A stretch of 64,000 bases of DNA, from the NCBI GenBank assembly GCA_016722505.1, contig JADKJH010000001.1, forward strand, positions 1,240,001 to 1,304,000, written 5' to 3'. The DNA comes from Holophagaceae bacterium. Lineage in GTDB: Bacteria > Acidobacteriota > Holophagae > Holophagales > Holophagaceae. Position 1 is the first letter of the stretch. Each line of letters starts with the position of its first letter. Positions 8,013 to 16,553 of the stretch are shown piece after piece. Position numbers and translations under genes: made by a program. The notes beneath the pieces are model-generated. The model worked only from the letters and a program-made list of their open reading frames with translations. It did no database searches and was not told the origin of the DNA.

Positions 8013-9005
8013 GGGGAAGCCGCAATCCAGGTGCAGGCGCACCAGCGGGCCCGTTCGCTCCATGCCGGTGATGGTCGCGCGCACGCGGTTGCGGGGGGAG
8101 GAATCGGCATGAGCGTTGACATCCTTTTCCACCGCGACGCCTTCGCCGCGGATGCAGGCGTGGACCCATTCCCCGAGGGGATAGCCGGAGCCGGGATCCG
8201 GTGCCAGCAGCTCCGCGGTGCCCGCCAGCAGGCGCACCAGGCCGCCCTCGCTGCCCAGCACCCGCGCCTTCACGACCGTGCCGATGCCCAGGGCTTCGGC
8301 CAGGGCCGGGGTCCGCGGCCGTGTGAAGACCTCGGCGGGTGGCCCGTCCTGCTGGATCTCGCCATCCTGCATCATCAGCATGCGATCCCCCAGAAGGATG
8401 GCTTCATCGCGATCATGGGTCACCAGCAGCACGGGAATCGCCATCTCGCGGAACACACGACGAAGATCATGCCGCAGCGCATCCCGCGCGGGCCGGTCGA
8501 GGGCCGTGAGGGGCTCATCCATGAGCACCAGCCGGGGCCGCCGGATGAGCGCGCGGCCCAGGGCCACACGCTGCCGTTGACCACCGGAAAGCTCGCCGGG
8601 TTTGCGATGCTCCAGGCCGTCGAGGCCCAGCAGTTCCACCATCGCCTGCACGCAGCCGAGGCGCTCGGCGCGCGGAATTCCATGGAGGGGATAAGCCAGA
8701 TTGCCTGCCGCGCTGAGATGGGGAAACAGCGCGCCATCCTGGAACACGAAGCCCAAAGAGCGCTTCTGGGGTGGAAGATGCAGCCCGGAACTCGTTTCAC
8801 ACCAGGCTTCGCCATCCATGCGGATGAAGCCCTTGTCGGGCCGCTCCAGACCCGCGAGACAGCGCAGCAGCGTGGTCTTGCCTGAACCCGAAGGCCCGAA
8901 CAGCACGGTGACATTTGGTTCATCCGTGGGCAACGCGAACACCGCCCGGATCAGCGGACCATTCTCGAAGCGGCGCTCGAAGGCGCAGTCCAGGAGGCGG
9001 CTCAT
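7902..9005 (-). CDS. modC: Molybdate ABC transporter ATP-binding protein ModC
   Basis: A 367-residue ABC ATPase. Walker A FGPSGSGKTTLL is near residue 33, the Q-loop is in FVFQDGALFPHLS, the ABC signature is LSGGQRQRVALGRAL, Walker B is LVLMDEPLTALD and the H-loop is VTHDRDE. The C-terminal about 110 residues form a TOBE/molybdate-binding region ending in AMIKATAIHLIPVM, which separates ModC from other importers. It couples ATP hydrolysis to molybdate import with ModB. ATG 9005 overlaps the modB stop by four bases (ATGA), indicating translational coupling. Its last 111 bases are repeated in decayed form at 5864-5973. Confidence 0.92.
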   Translation of the reverse strand: MSRLLDCAFERRFENGPLIRAVFALPTDEPNVTVLFGPSGSGKTTLLRCLAGLERPDKGFIRMDGEAWCETSSGLHLPPQKRSLGFVFQDGALFPHLSAAGNLAYPLHGIPRAERLGCVQAMVELLGLDGLEHRKPGELSGGQRQRVALGRALIRRPRLVLMDEPLTALDRPARDALRHDLRRVFREMAIPVLLVTHDRDEAILLGDRMLMMQDGEIQQDGPPAEVFTRPRTPALAEALGIGTVVKARVLGSEGGLVRLLAGTAELLAPDPGSGYPLGEWVHACIRGEGVAVEKDVNAHADSSPRNRVRATITGMERTGPLVRLHLDCGFPLEALVTTWACEDLALKAGDSVLAMIKATAIHLIPVM

Positions 9006-9664
9006 GGGAACAGCCTGACCTTCCGCAGGCTGTAGGTCAGCACCAGCACCACGAAGGAGATGCCCAGCAGCAAGCCCGAGGTGCGCATGGCCGCGGCGTA
9101 ATCGAGGGATTGCACCTGGTCGTAGATGGCTATGGAGACTGTGCGCGTGGAGCCGGGAATGTTGCCGCCCACCATCAACACCACGCCGAATTCGCCGAGG
9201 GTGTGCGCGAAGCTGAGCACCAGGCCCGTCAGCACGCCCGCCCAGGACAGCGGCAGCACCAGCCGGAAAAAGGTCTTCAATCGTCCCGCGCCGGAGCAGG
9301 CGGAGGCTTCCAGGATGCGGTTGTCCACGGACGCGAAGGCCGCGCTGAAGGGCTGCACCGCGAAGGGCAGGCTGTAGAGCACCGACGCCACGAGCAGGCC
9401 CGAAAAGGTGAAGGGCAGGCGGTGCCCGAAGATCCGCTCGCAGGCCGCGCCCAGGGGACTTGAAGGCCCGAGCGCGATGAGCACGTAGAAGCCCAGCACC
9501 GTCGGCGGAAGCACCAGCGGCAAGGCCACGATGGCTTCGGCGATGGGTTTCCATCTCCGCTTCGAAAAGGCCAGCCAGTAAGCCAGCGGCATCCCGAGCA
9601 CCACCAGCACCAGCATGGTGGCAAGGGACAACTTCAGGCTGAGGGCCAGCGCTTGCCAATCCAT
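9002..9664 (-). CDS. modB: Molybdate ABC transporter permease ModB
   Basis: A 220-residue inner-membrane permease with five predicted membrane segments (about residues 8-32, 43-66, 83-105, 130-155 and 190-210). The segment FRLVLPLSWAGVLTGLVLSFAHTLGEFG contains the ModC-contacting loop with the EFG motif typical of ModB/CysT permeases. ATG 9664 is preferred over the overlapping TTG 9667. It lies 19 bases after modA and overlaps modC by four bases, so the three genes form one operon. Confidence 0.92.
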   Translation of the reverse strand: MDWQALALSLKLSLATMLVLVVLGMPLAYWLAFSKRRWKPIAEAIVALPLVLPPTVLGFYVLIALGPSSPLGAACERIFGHRLPFTFSGLLVASVLYSLPFAVQPFSAAFASVDNRILEASACSGAGRLKTFFRLVLPLSWAGVLTGLVLSFAHTLGEFGVVLMVGGNIPGSTRTVSIAIYDQVQSLDYAAAMRTSGLLLGISFVVLVLTYSLRKVRLFP

Positions 9665-9683
9665 CAATGCCTCCGCCTGGCCA

Positions 9684-10463
9684 TCATTGGCCCCCTGCGC
9701 TGAAGCCGTACTTCTTCATGATCGCGGTGCCTTGGGGGCTCAGCAGGAAAGCCCTGAAGGCGCGCGCATAGGCGGGGTCGACCGCCCAGGCCAGGATCAC
9801 GCCGCCCTGTTCGATAGTGGGGTGGGCTTCGGCGGGAACCATCCACCAGCGGCCCTGGTCCTTCATCGGTCCCGCGATCACCAGCGACAGGGCGATGAAG
9901 CCGATGTCCGCGGCGCCGGACTGGACGAATTGCGCGGTCTGCGAAATGTTCTCGCCCAGCACCAGCTTGCCGCTGAGTCCGTCCAGTAGTCCCGCCTTCT
10001 TCAGCGCCGCTTCCGCCGCGCGACCATAGGGCGCGTGTTTGGGATTGGCTATGGCGATCTTCTTCACAGAGGGCTGCTGCAAGGCCGCGAAACCAAGGCT
10101 CTCCACGGCGATGGGCGAGGCCTTGGGCACCCAAAGCACCACGCGGCCGATGCCGTAGACGAAGAGCGAATCCTTCACGCCCAGGCTCCGTTCCACCAGG
10201 TCCTTGGGGTAGTTGACGTCTGCGGACAGGAAGAGGTCGAAGGGCGCCTTGTTCATCAATTGGGAATGGAAATTCCCGGAGGATCCATAGGTGATAGCGA
10301 CCTTGCCGGGGTGCTCCCGCTGGAAGGTCGTGCTGACCTCCTCCAGCGCCCAGCGCAGATCCGATGCGGCGGCGATGCGGATGCCTTGGGCTTGGAGTGG
10401 AGAGTCAAGTCCAGCGGCCAGGACGCAAAGCCCAAGAGCGAGGAGACGGATACGGTTGCGCAT
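9684..10463 (-). CDS. modA: Molybdate-binding periplasmic protein ModA
   Basis: A 259-residue substrate-binding protein with a signal peptide (RLLALGLCVLAAGLDSPLQA). The mature part shows the ModA pattern: IRIAAASDLRWALEEV, ITYGSSGNFHSQLMNKAPFDLFLSADV, then NPKHAPYGRAAEAALKK and an ISQTAQFVQSGAADIGF motif. It captures molybdate (or tungstate) in the periplasm and hands it to ModB. ATG 10463 begins right before the signal peptide, with AGGA close upstream. First gene of modABC; the molybdenum would serve enzymes such as the Mo-hydroxylase at 52-56 kb. Confidence 0.92.
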   Translation of the reverse strand: MRNRIRLLALGLCVLAAGLDSPLQAQGIRIAAASDLRWALEEVSTTFQREHPGKVAITYGSSGNFHSQLMNKAPFDLFLSADVNYPKDLVERSLGVKDSLFVYGIGRVVLWVPKASPIAVESLGFAALQQPSVKKIAIANPKHAPYGRAAEAALKKAGLLDGLSGKLVLGENISQTAQFVQSGAADIGFIALSLVIAGPMKDQGRWWMVPAEAHPTIEQGGVILAWAVDPAYARAFRAFLLSPQGTAIMKKYGFSAGGQ

Positions 10464-10924
10464 GATCCTAGAATTCTGCGCGATCTTGCCCGAACAGGTA
10501 ATGCCTGGTTTCGCGGTCGCCAAGGATGCGTGCTAGCCCGACTATATTCTGTTGGCAGTAAAAGCCTGGAACCACAGATGAACACCGATTAACACGGATA
10601 AACATAAATTCAGCTTGTGCCAGCTTCGCGGATGGAATTCAGGCGGCCCGGCGGTGGACTCGCGCTTTAGTGCGATCCACGCCAGGCCACCTGAATTCGC
10701 GGGCCTGAGGCCAGCTGGCGCTACGCGCCCCGCGAAGCGATTTTGGGACGGGATCAACAAAGATCGAGCGTTCCATCTCGATTTATTGGTTTTTTCATCG
10801 GTGTTCATCCGTGGTTTCTTTTGTTTTTTGAACTCAACCGGGCACTAGAAACCGTGGCCATGTCCAAATACCCTTGCCTTTCGCGCCTTCGAAGCTTAGA
10901 AAGAGGTACAACCTTCGAGACTTC
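10464..10924. other. Divergent intergenic region holding a MITE-like repeat
   Basis: This region separates leftward modABC from a rightward kinase gene. Most of it (10569-10816) is a palindromic element described separately. No small gene, known riboswitch or ModE-type palindrome was recognised upstream of modA. Confidence 0.5.
10569..10816. repeat. MITE/REP-like element with nested inverted repeats
   Basis: Outer arms AACCACAGATGAACACCGAT (10569-10588) and its near-perfect reverse complement (10797-10816, 19 of 20 bases) enclose about 250 bases. An inner imperfect palindrome has arms at 10635-10658 and 10676-10698, both containing GAATTCAGG(C/T)GGCC and flanking a small hairpin. There is no transposase frame inside. 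Repeats starting ACCACAGATGAACAC are widespread multi-copy intergenic elements in bacteria. This one looks like a non-autonomous element, but only one copy is in this window. Confidence 0.7.
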
Positions 10925-13135
10925 ATGGGCTCCTTCCTTAGCCGGCTGCGCATTTCAACCAAGCTATCGCTGGCCTTCGGCCTGGGAGCGGCCTTGTTGG
11001 CCTGCGTGAGCCTTTGGCAGGTGAATGCCGTCCGCAAGGATGGGCAGGAGATCATCAACCTCTTCGAGAACCGCATGGTGCCCATCCGGCAATTGAAATT
11101 GGTTTCGGATGCCTATGTGCTGGACATCGTGAATACCACGCGCATGGTCCAGACGGGATCGCTGCCGCCGGGGGAAGGGCTCCAAAGGGTCCGGCAGGCC
11201 AGAGTGAAAATCAAGCAGGACTGGGCCGCCTACCGCTCCAGTTTCCAGATGACCCAGGAACAGGCTGGTGTGCTGGAGGCGGAACGGCTCATGGCCCAGG
11301 CGGATCCGCTATTGGACTACCTGGAGGTGCTTTTCTACTCTGCGGACCTTCCGCGCTTGGAACATTTTCTGGACCAGGGCCTGATGCCCCTCCGGGATTC
11401 CATCGTCGGCCAGCTCAATCAGCTTTCGCGCCAGCAGGAGATGGCTGGCCGGGAACAGGTGCAGGCTTCTTCTGTGCGGGTGAAGCGGGCCCAGGCTGTA
11501 GCTATTTCCATCATCCTGGTGGGCTTCTTGTTGGCGCTGCTCCTGGGCCGGATCATCGCCAAGGATCTGGGGTTGAAAATCAGCCAGATCATAGCGGGCA
11601 TGCGCGCCGCCGCAGATGGCGATCTGAATCATATGGTGGTGGTGGAAGGCAGGGACGAGCTCGCGGAGATGGCTTCCGAACTGAATCGCGGCATCGACCG
11701 CCTGAGAGAATCCATGCTCACGCTCGCCAAGGATGCCCAAATGCTGCGGGCCTCCGAGGCCAAGGCCCAGGCCGCCAACCGGGCCAAGAGCGCCTTTCTT
11801 TCCAACATGAGCCACGAACTGCGCACGCCTCTTAACGCCATCATCGGCTATGCCCAGCTCATGAACCGCAATCCGGACCGGACCTCCAAGGATCAGGACC
11901 AGTTGCGGCACATCCTTCATGCCGGAGAGCACCTGCTGTCACTGATCAACGATGTGCTTTCACTTTCCAAGATCGAATCCGGAGGCCTGGTGCTGCGCAC
12001 CGCGCCTTTCTCCACCGCTGATTTTTTCCATGCCTTGCGAGCGCTCTTTGAACTGCGGGCCACCGGCAAAGGCATTGTGTTTGAGCTGGATGTGATGCCC
12101 GGGTTTCCTGAGTACCTAGAGGGGGATGAAGGGAAGCTGCGGCAGGTGCTTGTGAACCTCATCGGCAACGCCATCAAATTCACCGATGCGGGCCTTGTGA
12201 CCATGGCCGCCACCTACCGCGCGGGTTTGGCCAGCTTCGAAGTACGGGATACGGGGCCCGGCATTTCCGAGGCCGATTTGCTGCGCCTCTTCGAGCAATT
12301 CTTTCAAGCCGAAGCCAACCAGCGGGCCGCCGAAGGCACGGGGTTGGGCCTGCATATCTCGCGGGCGCTCGTCCGGCTCATGGGTGGCGATCTCACCGTC
12401 GAAAGCCGCCTCGATGAGGGCAGCGCCTTTTCGTTTCAGGTGGCCCTGCCAGAATCGGAACGCGCCATCGAGCTTGAAGGCAGGGGCGAGGTGTTGGGTA
12501 TCGAGGCTGGCCAGAAAGCCTGCGCGTTGCTGGTGGTGGATGACCGCGAGGAGAACCGCGACCTGCTGACTCAGCTGTTTGAATCCGTTGGTTTTTCGGT
12601 GCGCACGGCAAATAACGGGCTTCAGGCCTTGGAGGTTTGGGCCCTGTATCACCCCGACCTGGTGTGGATGGATCTGAGGATGCCGGTCATGGACGGTTTC
12701 GAGGCCATCACCAAGTTGCGGAGCATTGAAAAATCCGAGGGCAGGAGCCGCACCCCCGTCATCGCCATCTCGGCTTCGGTGCTGGATCTGGATCGAGCCT
12801 CGGTGCAAGAGCTCGGCTTCGATGATTTCCTGGGAAAACCATTCCGGGAGGCTGCGCTCTTCGACCTCCTTTCTACGCACTTGGGCATGCGCTTCATCCG
12901 ACGCGCCGAAAACCCAAAGCCCTTGCCTTCTTCAGGTCCATCGCTGGGCGGATTGCAGCGCCTGACCCATGAGTGGCGACTGGCTTTCCGGGACGCCGTG
13001 GCTTCCGGGGACACGCCAGAGGCCATGGCTTTGCTGGAGAAGGTCGAGGACGCCGAACTAACCCAAGCGTTGCGCCAGATGATCAAAGCCTACCGATTGG
13101 AAGAACTGCTTACAGCCTTGGACCAGGTGGATTAG
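10925..13135 (+). CDS. Hybrid sensor histidine kinase
   Basis: A 736-residue membrane kinase. A first membrane segment (about residues 12-30) and a second (190-211) enclose a helical 4HB_MCP-like periplasmic sensor; a HAMP linker follows (210-262). The HisKA motif NMSHELRTPLNAIIGYAQ places the phosphoryl His at about 297. The ATPase domain has NLIGNAIKFTD, DTGPGI and GTGLGLHIS boxes. A receiver domain (LLVVDDREEN; phospho-Asp in LVWMDLRMPVMDG) and a helical C-terminal tail end the protein. ATG 10925 is preferred because the longer frame from TTG 10874 adds an unlikely tail. The next kinase gene starts nine bases after the stop, so the pair is probably one signalling unit; the stimulus is unknown. 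Confidence 0.88.
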   Translation: MGSFLSRLRISTKLSLAFGLGAALLACVSLWQVNAVRKDGQEIINLFENRMVPIRQLKLVSDAYVLDIVNTTRMVQTGSLPPGEGLQRVRQARVKIKQDWAAYRSSFQMTQEQAGVLEAERLMAQADPLLDYLEVLFYSADLPRLEHFLDQGLMPLRDSIVGQLNQLSRQQEMAGREQVQASSVRVKRAQAVAISIILVGFLLALLLGRIIAKDLGLKISQIIAGMRAAADGDLNHMVVVEGRDELAEMASELNRGIDRLRESMLTLAKDAQMLRASEAKAQAANRAKSAFLSNMSHELRTPLNAIIGYAQLMNRNPDRTSKDQDQLRHILHAGEHLLSLINDVLSLSKIESGGLVLRTAPFSTADFFHALRALFELRATGKGIVFELDVMPGFPEYLEGDEGKLRQVLVNLIGNAIKFTDAGLVTMAATYRAGLASFEVRDTGPGISEADLLRLFEQFFQAEANQRAAEGTGLGLHISRALVRLMGGDLTVESRLDEGSAFSFQVALPESERAIELEGRGEVLGIEAGQKACALLVVDDREENRDLLTQLFESVGFSVRTANNGLQALEVWALYHPDLVWMDLRMPVMDGFEAITKLRSIEKSEGRSRTPVIAISASVLDLDRASVQELGFDDFLGKPFREAALFDLLSTHLGMRFIRRAENPKPLPSSGPSLGGLQRLTHEWRLAFRDAVASGDTPEAMALLEKVEDAELTQALRQMIKAYRLEELLTALDQVD

Positions 13136-13144
13136 GGAGTCTCC

Positions 13145-14278
13145 GTGCTCGTGCCCCAAAGCGATATCCTCATCGTGGACGACAACCCCGCGAATCTTGA
13201 TCTGCTGTCGGGTTTGTTGCGTGAGCACGCCTTCCACGTGCGGGCTGTGCCTTCAGGGCGCATGGCTCTTGATGCGGTGCGGCGCAGCCCTCCGGAGTTG
13301 GTGATGCTGGATATCACCATGCCGGGCATGAACGGGTACGAAACCTGCCAGGCCATGCAGCAAGATCCGGCGATATCGGGAATTCCGGTGATCTTCATCA
13401 GCGCCTTGGACGATCCTTTGGACAAGGTGAAGGCCTTCCAGGCCGGTGGGCGGGACTACGTTTCCAAGCCCTTCCACGCGGAAGAGGTCATCGCCCGCGT
13501 GAACCACCAGGTGCGCATGGTGCGTCTGGAAAAAGCGCTGAAAATCCAGAATGAAAACCTGCTGGACGCGAATTTGAAATTGCGGGAGATGAACATGCTG
13601 AAGGCCAACTTCACGGCCATGCTCGTTCATGACATCCGCTCACCCATGACCGTGGTAGGCATCGCTCTGGGCGCCGCCCAGGATGACCCGGATCTCTTCG
13701 CCGTCATCCATCCCCAGGCCCGGAGCGCCTACGTAAAGGTTCAAAACCTGCTGGAGGAGATGCTGGAGGTCTACCGCAGCGAAAGTGGCCAGATGCCGTT
13801 TGATTTTTCGACTTTCGCCGTCCTTCCCTGGCTCGACCAGATTGTGTCCGCTTATCGTCCATTGGCCACTGGCGCGGGTTTAGGCTTTCAGGTCCAAATC
13901 GCATCCGATCTGCCGGATGTCCTTGGCGATGCCTCCAAGCTGGAGCGCGCGCTCGCCAACCTGCTTACCAATGCCTTCAAGTTCACCCCCAGGGGCGGCG
14001 CCGTGAGGCTGGAAGCGGCTGTGGACCACGGCGCTGGCGTAGAAGCCGGGCTGCGCTGGTTGCGCATCACCATCACGGATACCGGGCGTGGCATTCCCGC
14101 CGAGGAACTGCCTTTCATTTTTGATCCCTTCCGCCAGGCGCGCGCCCAGGATTCCATGCGCGGCGTAGGCCTTGGGCTCGCCATCGTCCAGCGCATCGTC
14201 GCCGGGCACCGCGGGAGCATCAGCGTCAACAGCCAAGTGGGCTTCGGCACCACTTTCACCATGAAGCTTCCTGGTTAG
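13145..14278 (+). CDS. Receiver-histidine kinase fusion protein
   Basis: A 377-residue soluble protein with an N-terminal receiver domain (ILIVDDNPANLDLL, phospho-Asp in LVMLDITMPGMNGYE, Lys in VSKPF) joined by a coiled coil to a histidine kinase core. The H-box is MLVHDIRSPMTVV (His near residue 163) and the ATPase has NLLTNAFKFTP, DTGRGI and GVGLGLAIV. It starts with GTG 13145, five bases after GGAG, and follows the hybrid kinase by nine bases. The layout suggests it takes phosphate from, or signals after, the upstream membrane kinase. No output DNA-binding domain is present in either protein. Confidence 0.85.
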   Translation: MLVPQSDILIVDDNPANLDLLSGLLREHAFHVRAVPSGRMALDAVRRSPPELVMLDITMPGMNGYETCQAMQQDPAISGIPVIFISALDDPLDKVKAFQAGGRDYVSKPFHAEEVIARVNHQVRMVRLEKALKIQNENLLDANLKLREMNMLKANFTAMLVHDIRSPMTVVGIALGAAQDDPDLFAVIHPQARSAYVKVQNLLEEMLEVYRSESGQMPFDFSTFAVLPWLDQIVSAYRPLATGAGLGFQVQIASDLPDVLGDASKLERALANLLTNAFKFTPRGGAVRLEAAVDHGAGVEAGLRWLRITITDTGRGIPAEELPFIFDPFRQARAQDSMRGVGLGLAIVQRIVAGHRGSISVNSQVGFGTTFTMKLPG

Positions 14279-14282
14279 TAGC

Positions 14283-14323
14283 CGTGTCAAAACAACCTGT
14301 GCAATTCAGGCTGTTTTGACACG
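14283..14323. repeat. 17-bp palindrome with 7-base loop
   Basis: The arms CGTGTCAAAACAACCTG (14283-14299) and its complement (14307-14323) differ at one position. There is no T-run, so it is not a classical intrinsic terminator, although it follows the end of the two-kinase unit. A related palindrome lies at 50663-50703 downstream of purB, and a half-copy (GTTGTTTTGACGCGACGG) at 14359-14376, so this is a small dispersed repeat family. Confidence 0.65.
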
Positions 14324-14432
14324 ACTGCTGTCATGAGCGGGAAGACGGTATGCCGTTTAAGTTGTTTTGACGCGACGGCCTAGGAGCCCCTTCCGGGCCG
14401 GGGCACAATAAGAGCTTCCCTGTGGAGTGCCC

Positions 14433-16262
14433 ATGCGCCTTTTGCCTGCCCTCATCCTCGGCCTTCCTCTTGTGCTTCCGCTTTCGGCTCAAAACGAGCC
14501 TGCCAAAAAAAACAAACCGGTCATCGCGGTAGAGAGCCCCATCAAATCGCTGGTTCAGCAGCGGGCGGATCGATTCCTGAGCCTCGTGAACGAAGGCTAC
14601 AAGGCCTTGTATGCGGTTGCCAGCGAGGCCCAATGGGCCGCCAGCACGGATGTCAGCCCCCTGCACGACGCCTCGGCCGAAACAGCAGGAAAGGCCTTTG
14701 CGGCCTTTACCGGAAATCCCGCCTTGATCGCCGAAGCCAAGGAATTGTTGAAGCAGAAAAAGGAATTGGATGAATTGACCGTGCGCGAACTGGACCGCGT
14801 GCTGCTGAACGCCGCTGAAGGCCCCATGACCAAACCCCAATTGGTGAAGGCCCGCATCGCCGCCGAAACCGCCCAGGCCAGCGCCATGAACGGATTTCAG
14901 TTCAAGCTGGAGGGCAAACCCGTCACCGCCAATGCCCTTGACGACGTGCTCTTCAAAAGCAAGGATCTCGAAGCCCGGCGCAAAGCCTGGGAAGCCAGTA
15001 AGGAGATCGGCGTGCCCCTGAAGCCGGGCCTCCTGAAGCTCCGGGAACTGCGCAATGACGTGGCGAAGGAATTGGGCTACCACGACTACTTCGCCTTACA
15101 GGTGGCCAAGTACGGCATGACGACGGAGGAAATGCTGAAGCTCTGCCGCCGCAGCCGCAAAGAGCTGATGCCGCTCTATCTCCAACTGCACACGTGGGTG
15201 AAATATGAGATGGCCAAGAAGTACGGCCAGCCGGTGCCCAAAGAAATCCCAGCCCACTGGATCAACAACCGCTGGAGCCAGAACTGGACTGGCTTCGTGG
15301 CTGCCGCGGACTTCGACCTCTACTTCGCCAACCGCAAGCCCGAATGGATCATCCACACCGCGGAAGATTTCTACACGGGACTCGGGTTCCAACCTTTGCC
15401 CAAAACCTTTTGGGAGAAGTCTGATCTCTATCCAGTGAAGGCTGGCGACCCGCGTAAAAAGAACCAGCACGCCAGTTGTTGGCATCTAGACCTCGAAAAT
15501 GACATTCGCAGCCTGCAGAGCATCGAGCCCAATTTCGAATGGTTCCAGACCGCCCACCACGAACTGGGCCACGGCTACTACTTCATGAGCTATACGAATC
15601 CCAAGGTTCCGCCCTTGTTGCGGGACGGCGCGGCACCCTTCTTCCACGAAGGCGTCGGCGAGCTCATCGCCTTCGCCACGCGCCAGGTGCCCTACATGAA
15701 GGAAACCGGTGTCCTCCCCAAGGACTACAAATCCGATGAGATGAAGGTGCTGCTGAATGACGCGCTGGAAGTCGCCATCCCGTTCATGTTCTGGGCCTGC
15801 GGCACCATGCCCGAATGGGAGGCTGAGTTCTACGCCAAGGGCATGCCCGAAGATAAACTGAACAGCGAGTGGTGGCGCATCGTCAGCCAGCTCCAGGGTG
15901 TGAAACCACCCACGCCCCGCGGCGAGGAATGGTGCGATGCCGCCACCAAGACCCACATCAACGACAATCCCGCCTACTACTACAGCTACGGCCTGGCCAC
16001 GGTCTTCAAGTTCCAAATGCACGATCACATCGCCCGGAAGATCCTCCAGCAGGATCCCCGCAGCTGCAATTACGCGGGGCGCAAGGATGTGGGCGCCTTC
16101 CTGAAGGGTGTTCTCGAAAAGGGCGCCACCGAGGATTGGCGCAAGGTGTTGAAGGAAGCCACCGGCGAGAATCTGAGCACCCGCGCCATGGTTGAGTACT
16201 TCAAACCGCTTCAGAAGTGGCTGGAAGAGCAGAACAAAGGCCGTCAAATCGGCTGGAACTAA
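14433..16262 (+). CDS. M2-family metallopeptidase (peptidyl-dipeptidase)
   Basis: A 609-residue secreted zinc peptidase of the angiotensin-converting-enzyme family. A signal peptide covers about residues 1-20 (LLPALILGLPLVLPLSA). The zinc motif HHELGHGYYFM (HExxH) is near residue 375 and the third ligand Glu lies in FHEGVGELIAFA about 30 residues later; NPAYYYSYGLATV near the C-terminus matches the substrate-binding region of the family. It probably removes dipeptides from peptide C-termini in the periplasm. ATG 14433 has GGAG six bases upstream. Length agrees with bacterial M2 enzymes. Confidence 0.88.
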   Translation: MRLLPALILGLPLVLPLSAQNEPAKKNKPVIAVESPIKSLVQQRADRFLSLVNEGYKALYAVASEAQWAASTDVSPLHDASAETAGKAFAAFTGNPALIAEAKELLKQKKELDELTVRELDRVLLNAAEGPMTKPQLVKARIAAETAQASAMNGFQFKLEGKPVTANALDDVLFKSKDLEARRKAWEASKEIGVPLKPGLLKLRELRNDVAKELGYHDYFALQVAKYGMTTEEMLKLCRRSRKELMPLYLQLHTWVKYEMAKKYGQPVPKEIPAHWINNRWSQNWTGFVAAADFDLYFANRKPEWIIHTAEDFYTGLGFQPLPKTFWEKSDLYPVKAGDPRKKNQHASCWHLDLENDIRSLQSIEPNFEWFQTAHHELGHGYYFMSYTNPKVPPLLRDGAAPFFHEGVGELIAFATRQVPYMKETGVLPKDYKSDEMKVLLNDALEVAIPFMFWACGTMPEWEAEFYAKGMPEDKLNSEWWRIVSQLQGVKPPTPRGEEWCDAATKTHINDNPAYYYSYGLATVFKFQMHDHIARKILQQDPRSCNYAGRKDVGAFLKGVLEKGATEDWRKVLKEATGENLSTRAMVEYFKPLQKWLEEQNKGRQIGWN

Positions 16263-16553
16263 TCGCGGACCTGCGTGATCTTCACGGCCCTCAATTTTCT
16301 GCGGAGCACCACCCATCGCGTCGGCCTGTGATCCGTTTTTGGGGCCGCAGGGCCTTCGCCTTTCATCGGGGCAGCATCTGTCGCATCGGACGTTTTGGCC
16401 GACATAAGACGCGGTGTCCTGGCTTTGCCCGGAGACCACGTGGGGAGCACGAGGGGGACGCAGAGGAAGCGAAGCGACCGGGCGGTCCCCCTCGTTCATG
16501 ACAGGGTCCGTAACATCTTGGCCAAAAAAGTGCTGGCCAAGGTGTAACGGCCC
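16263..16553. other. Convergent intergenic region with two long palindromes
   Basis: Between two convergent genes. One palindrome has perfect 10-bp arms CGAGGGGGAC (16450-16459) and GTCCCCCTCG (16485-16494). A second has 16-bp arms (16508-16523 and 16535-16550, 14 of 16 pairing) around an A-rich loop. Their position suggests bidirectional transcription ends, though neither has a T-run. No gene was recognised. Confidence 0.5.

Noticed and set aside
7695..8885. Plus-strand frame over modC and brnT
   Set aside because: Runs across the ends of two solid minus-strand genes and the duplicated modC end; not a protein family.
10464..10570. Molybdenum-cofactor riboswitch upstream of modA
   Set aside because: I could not find a matching conserved core or pairing pattern.
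15486..16499. 337-codon frame antisense to the M2 peptidase
   Set aside because: Covers the conserved zinc-site region of a clear gene and has no recognisable domain.
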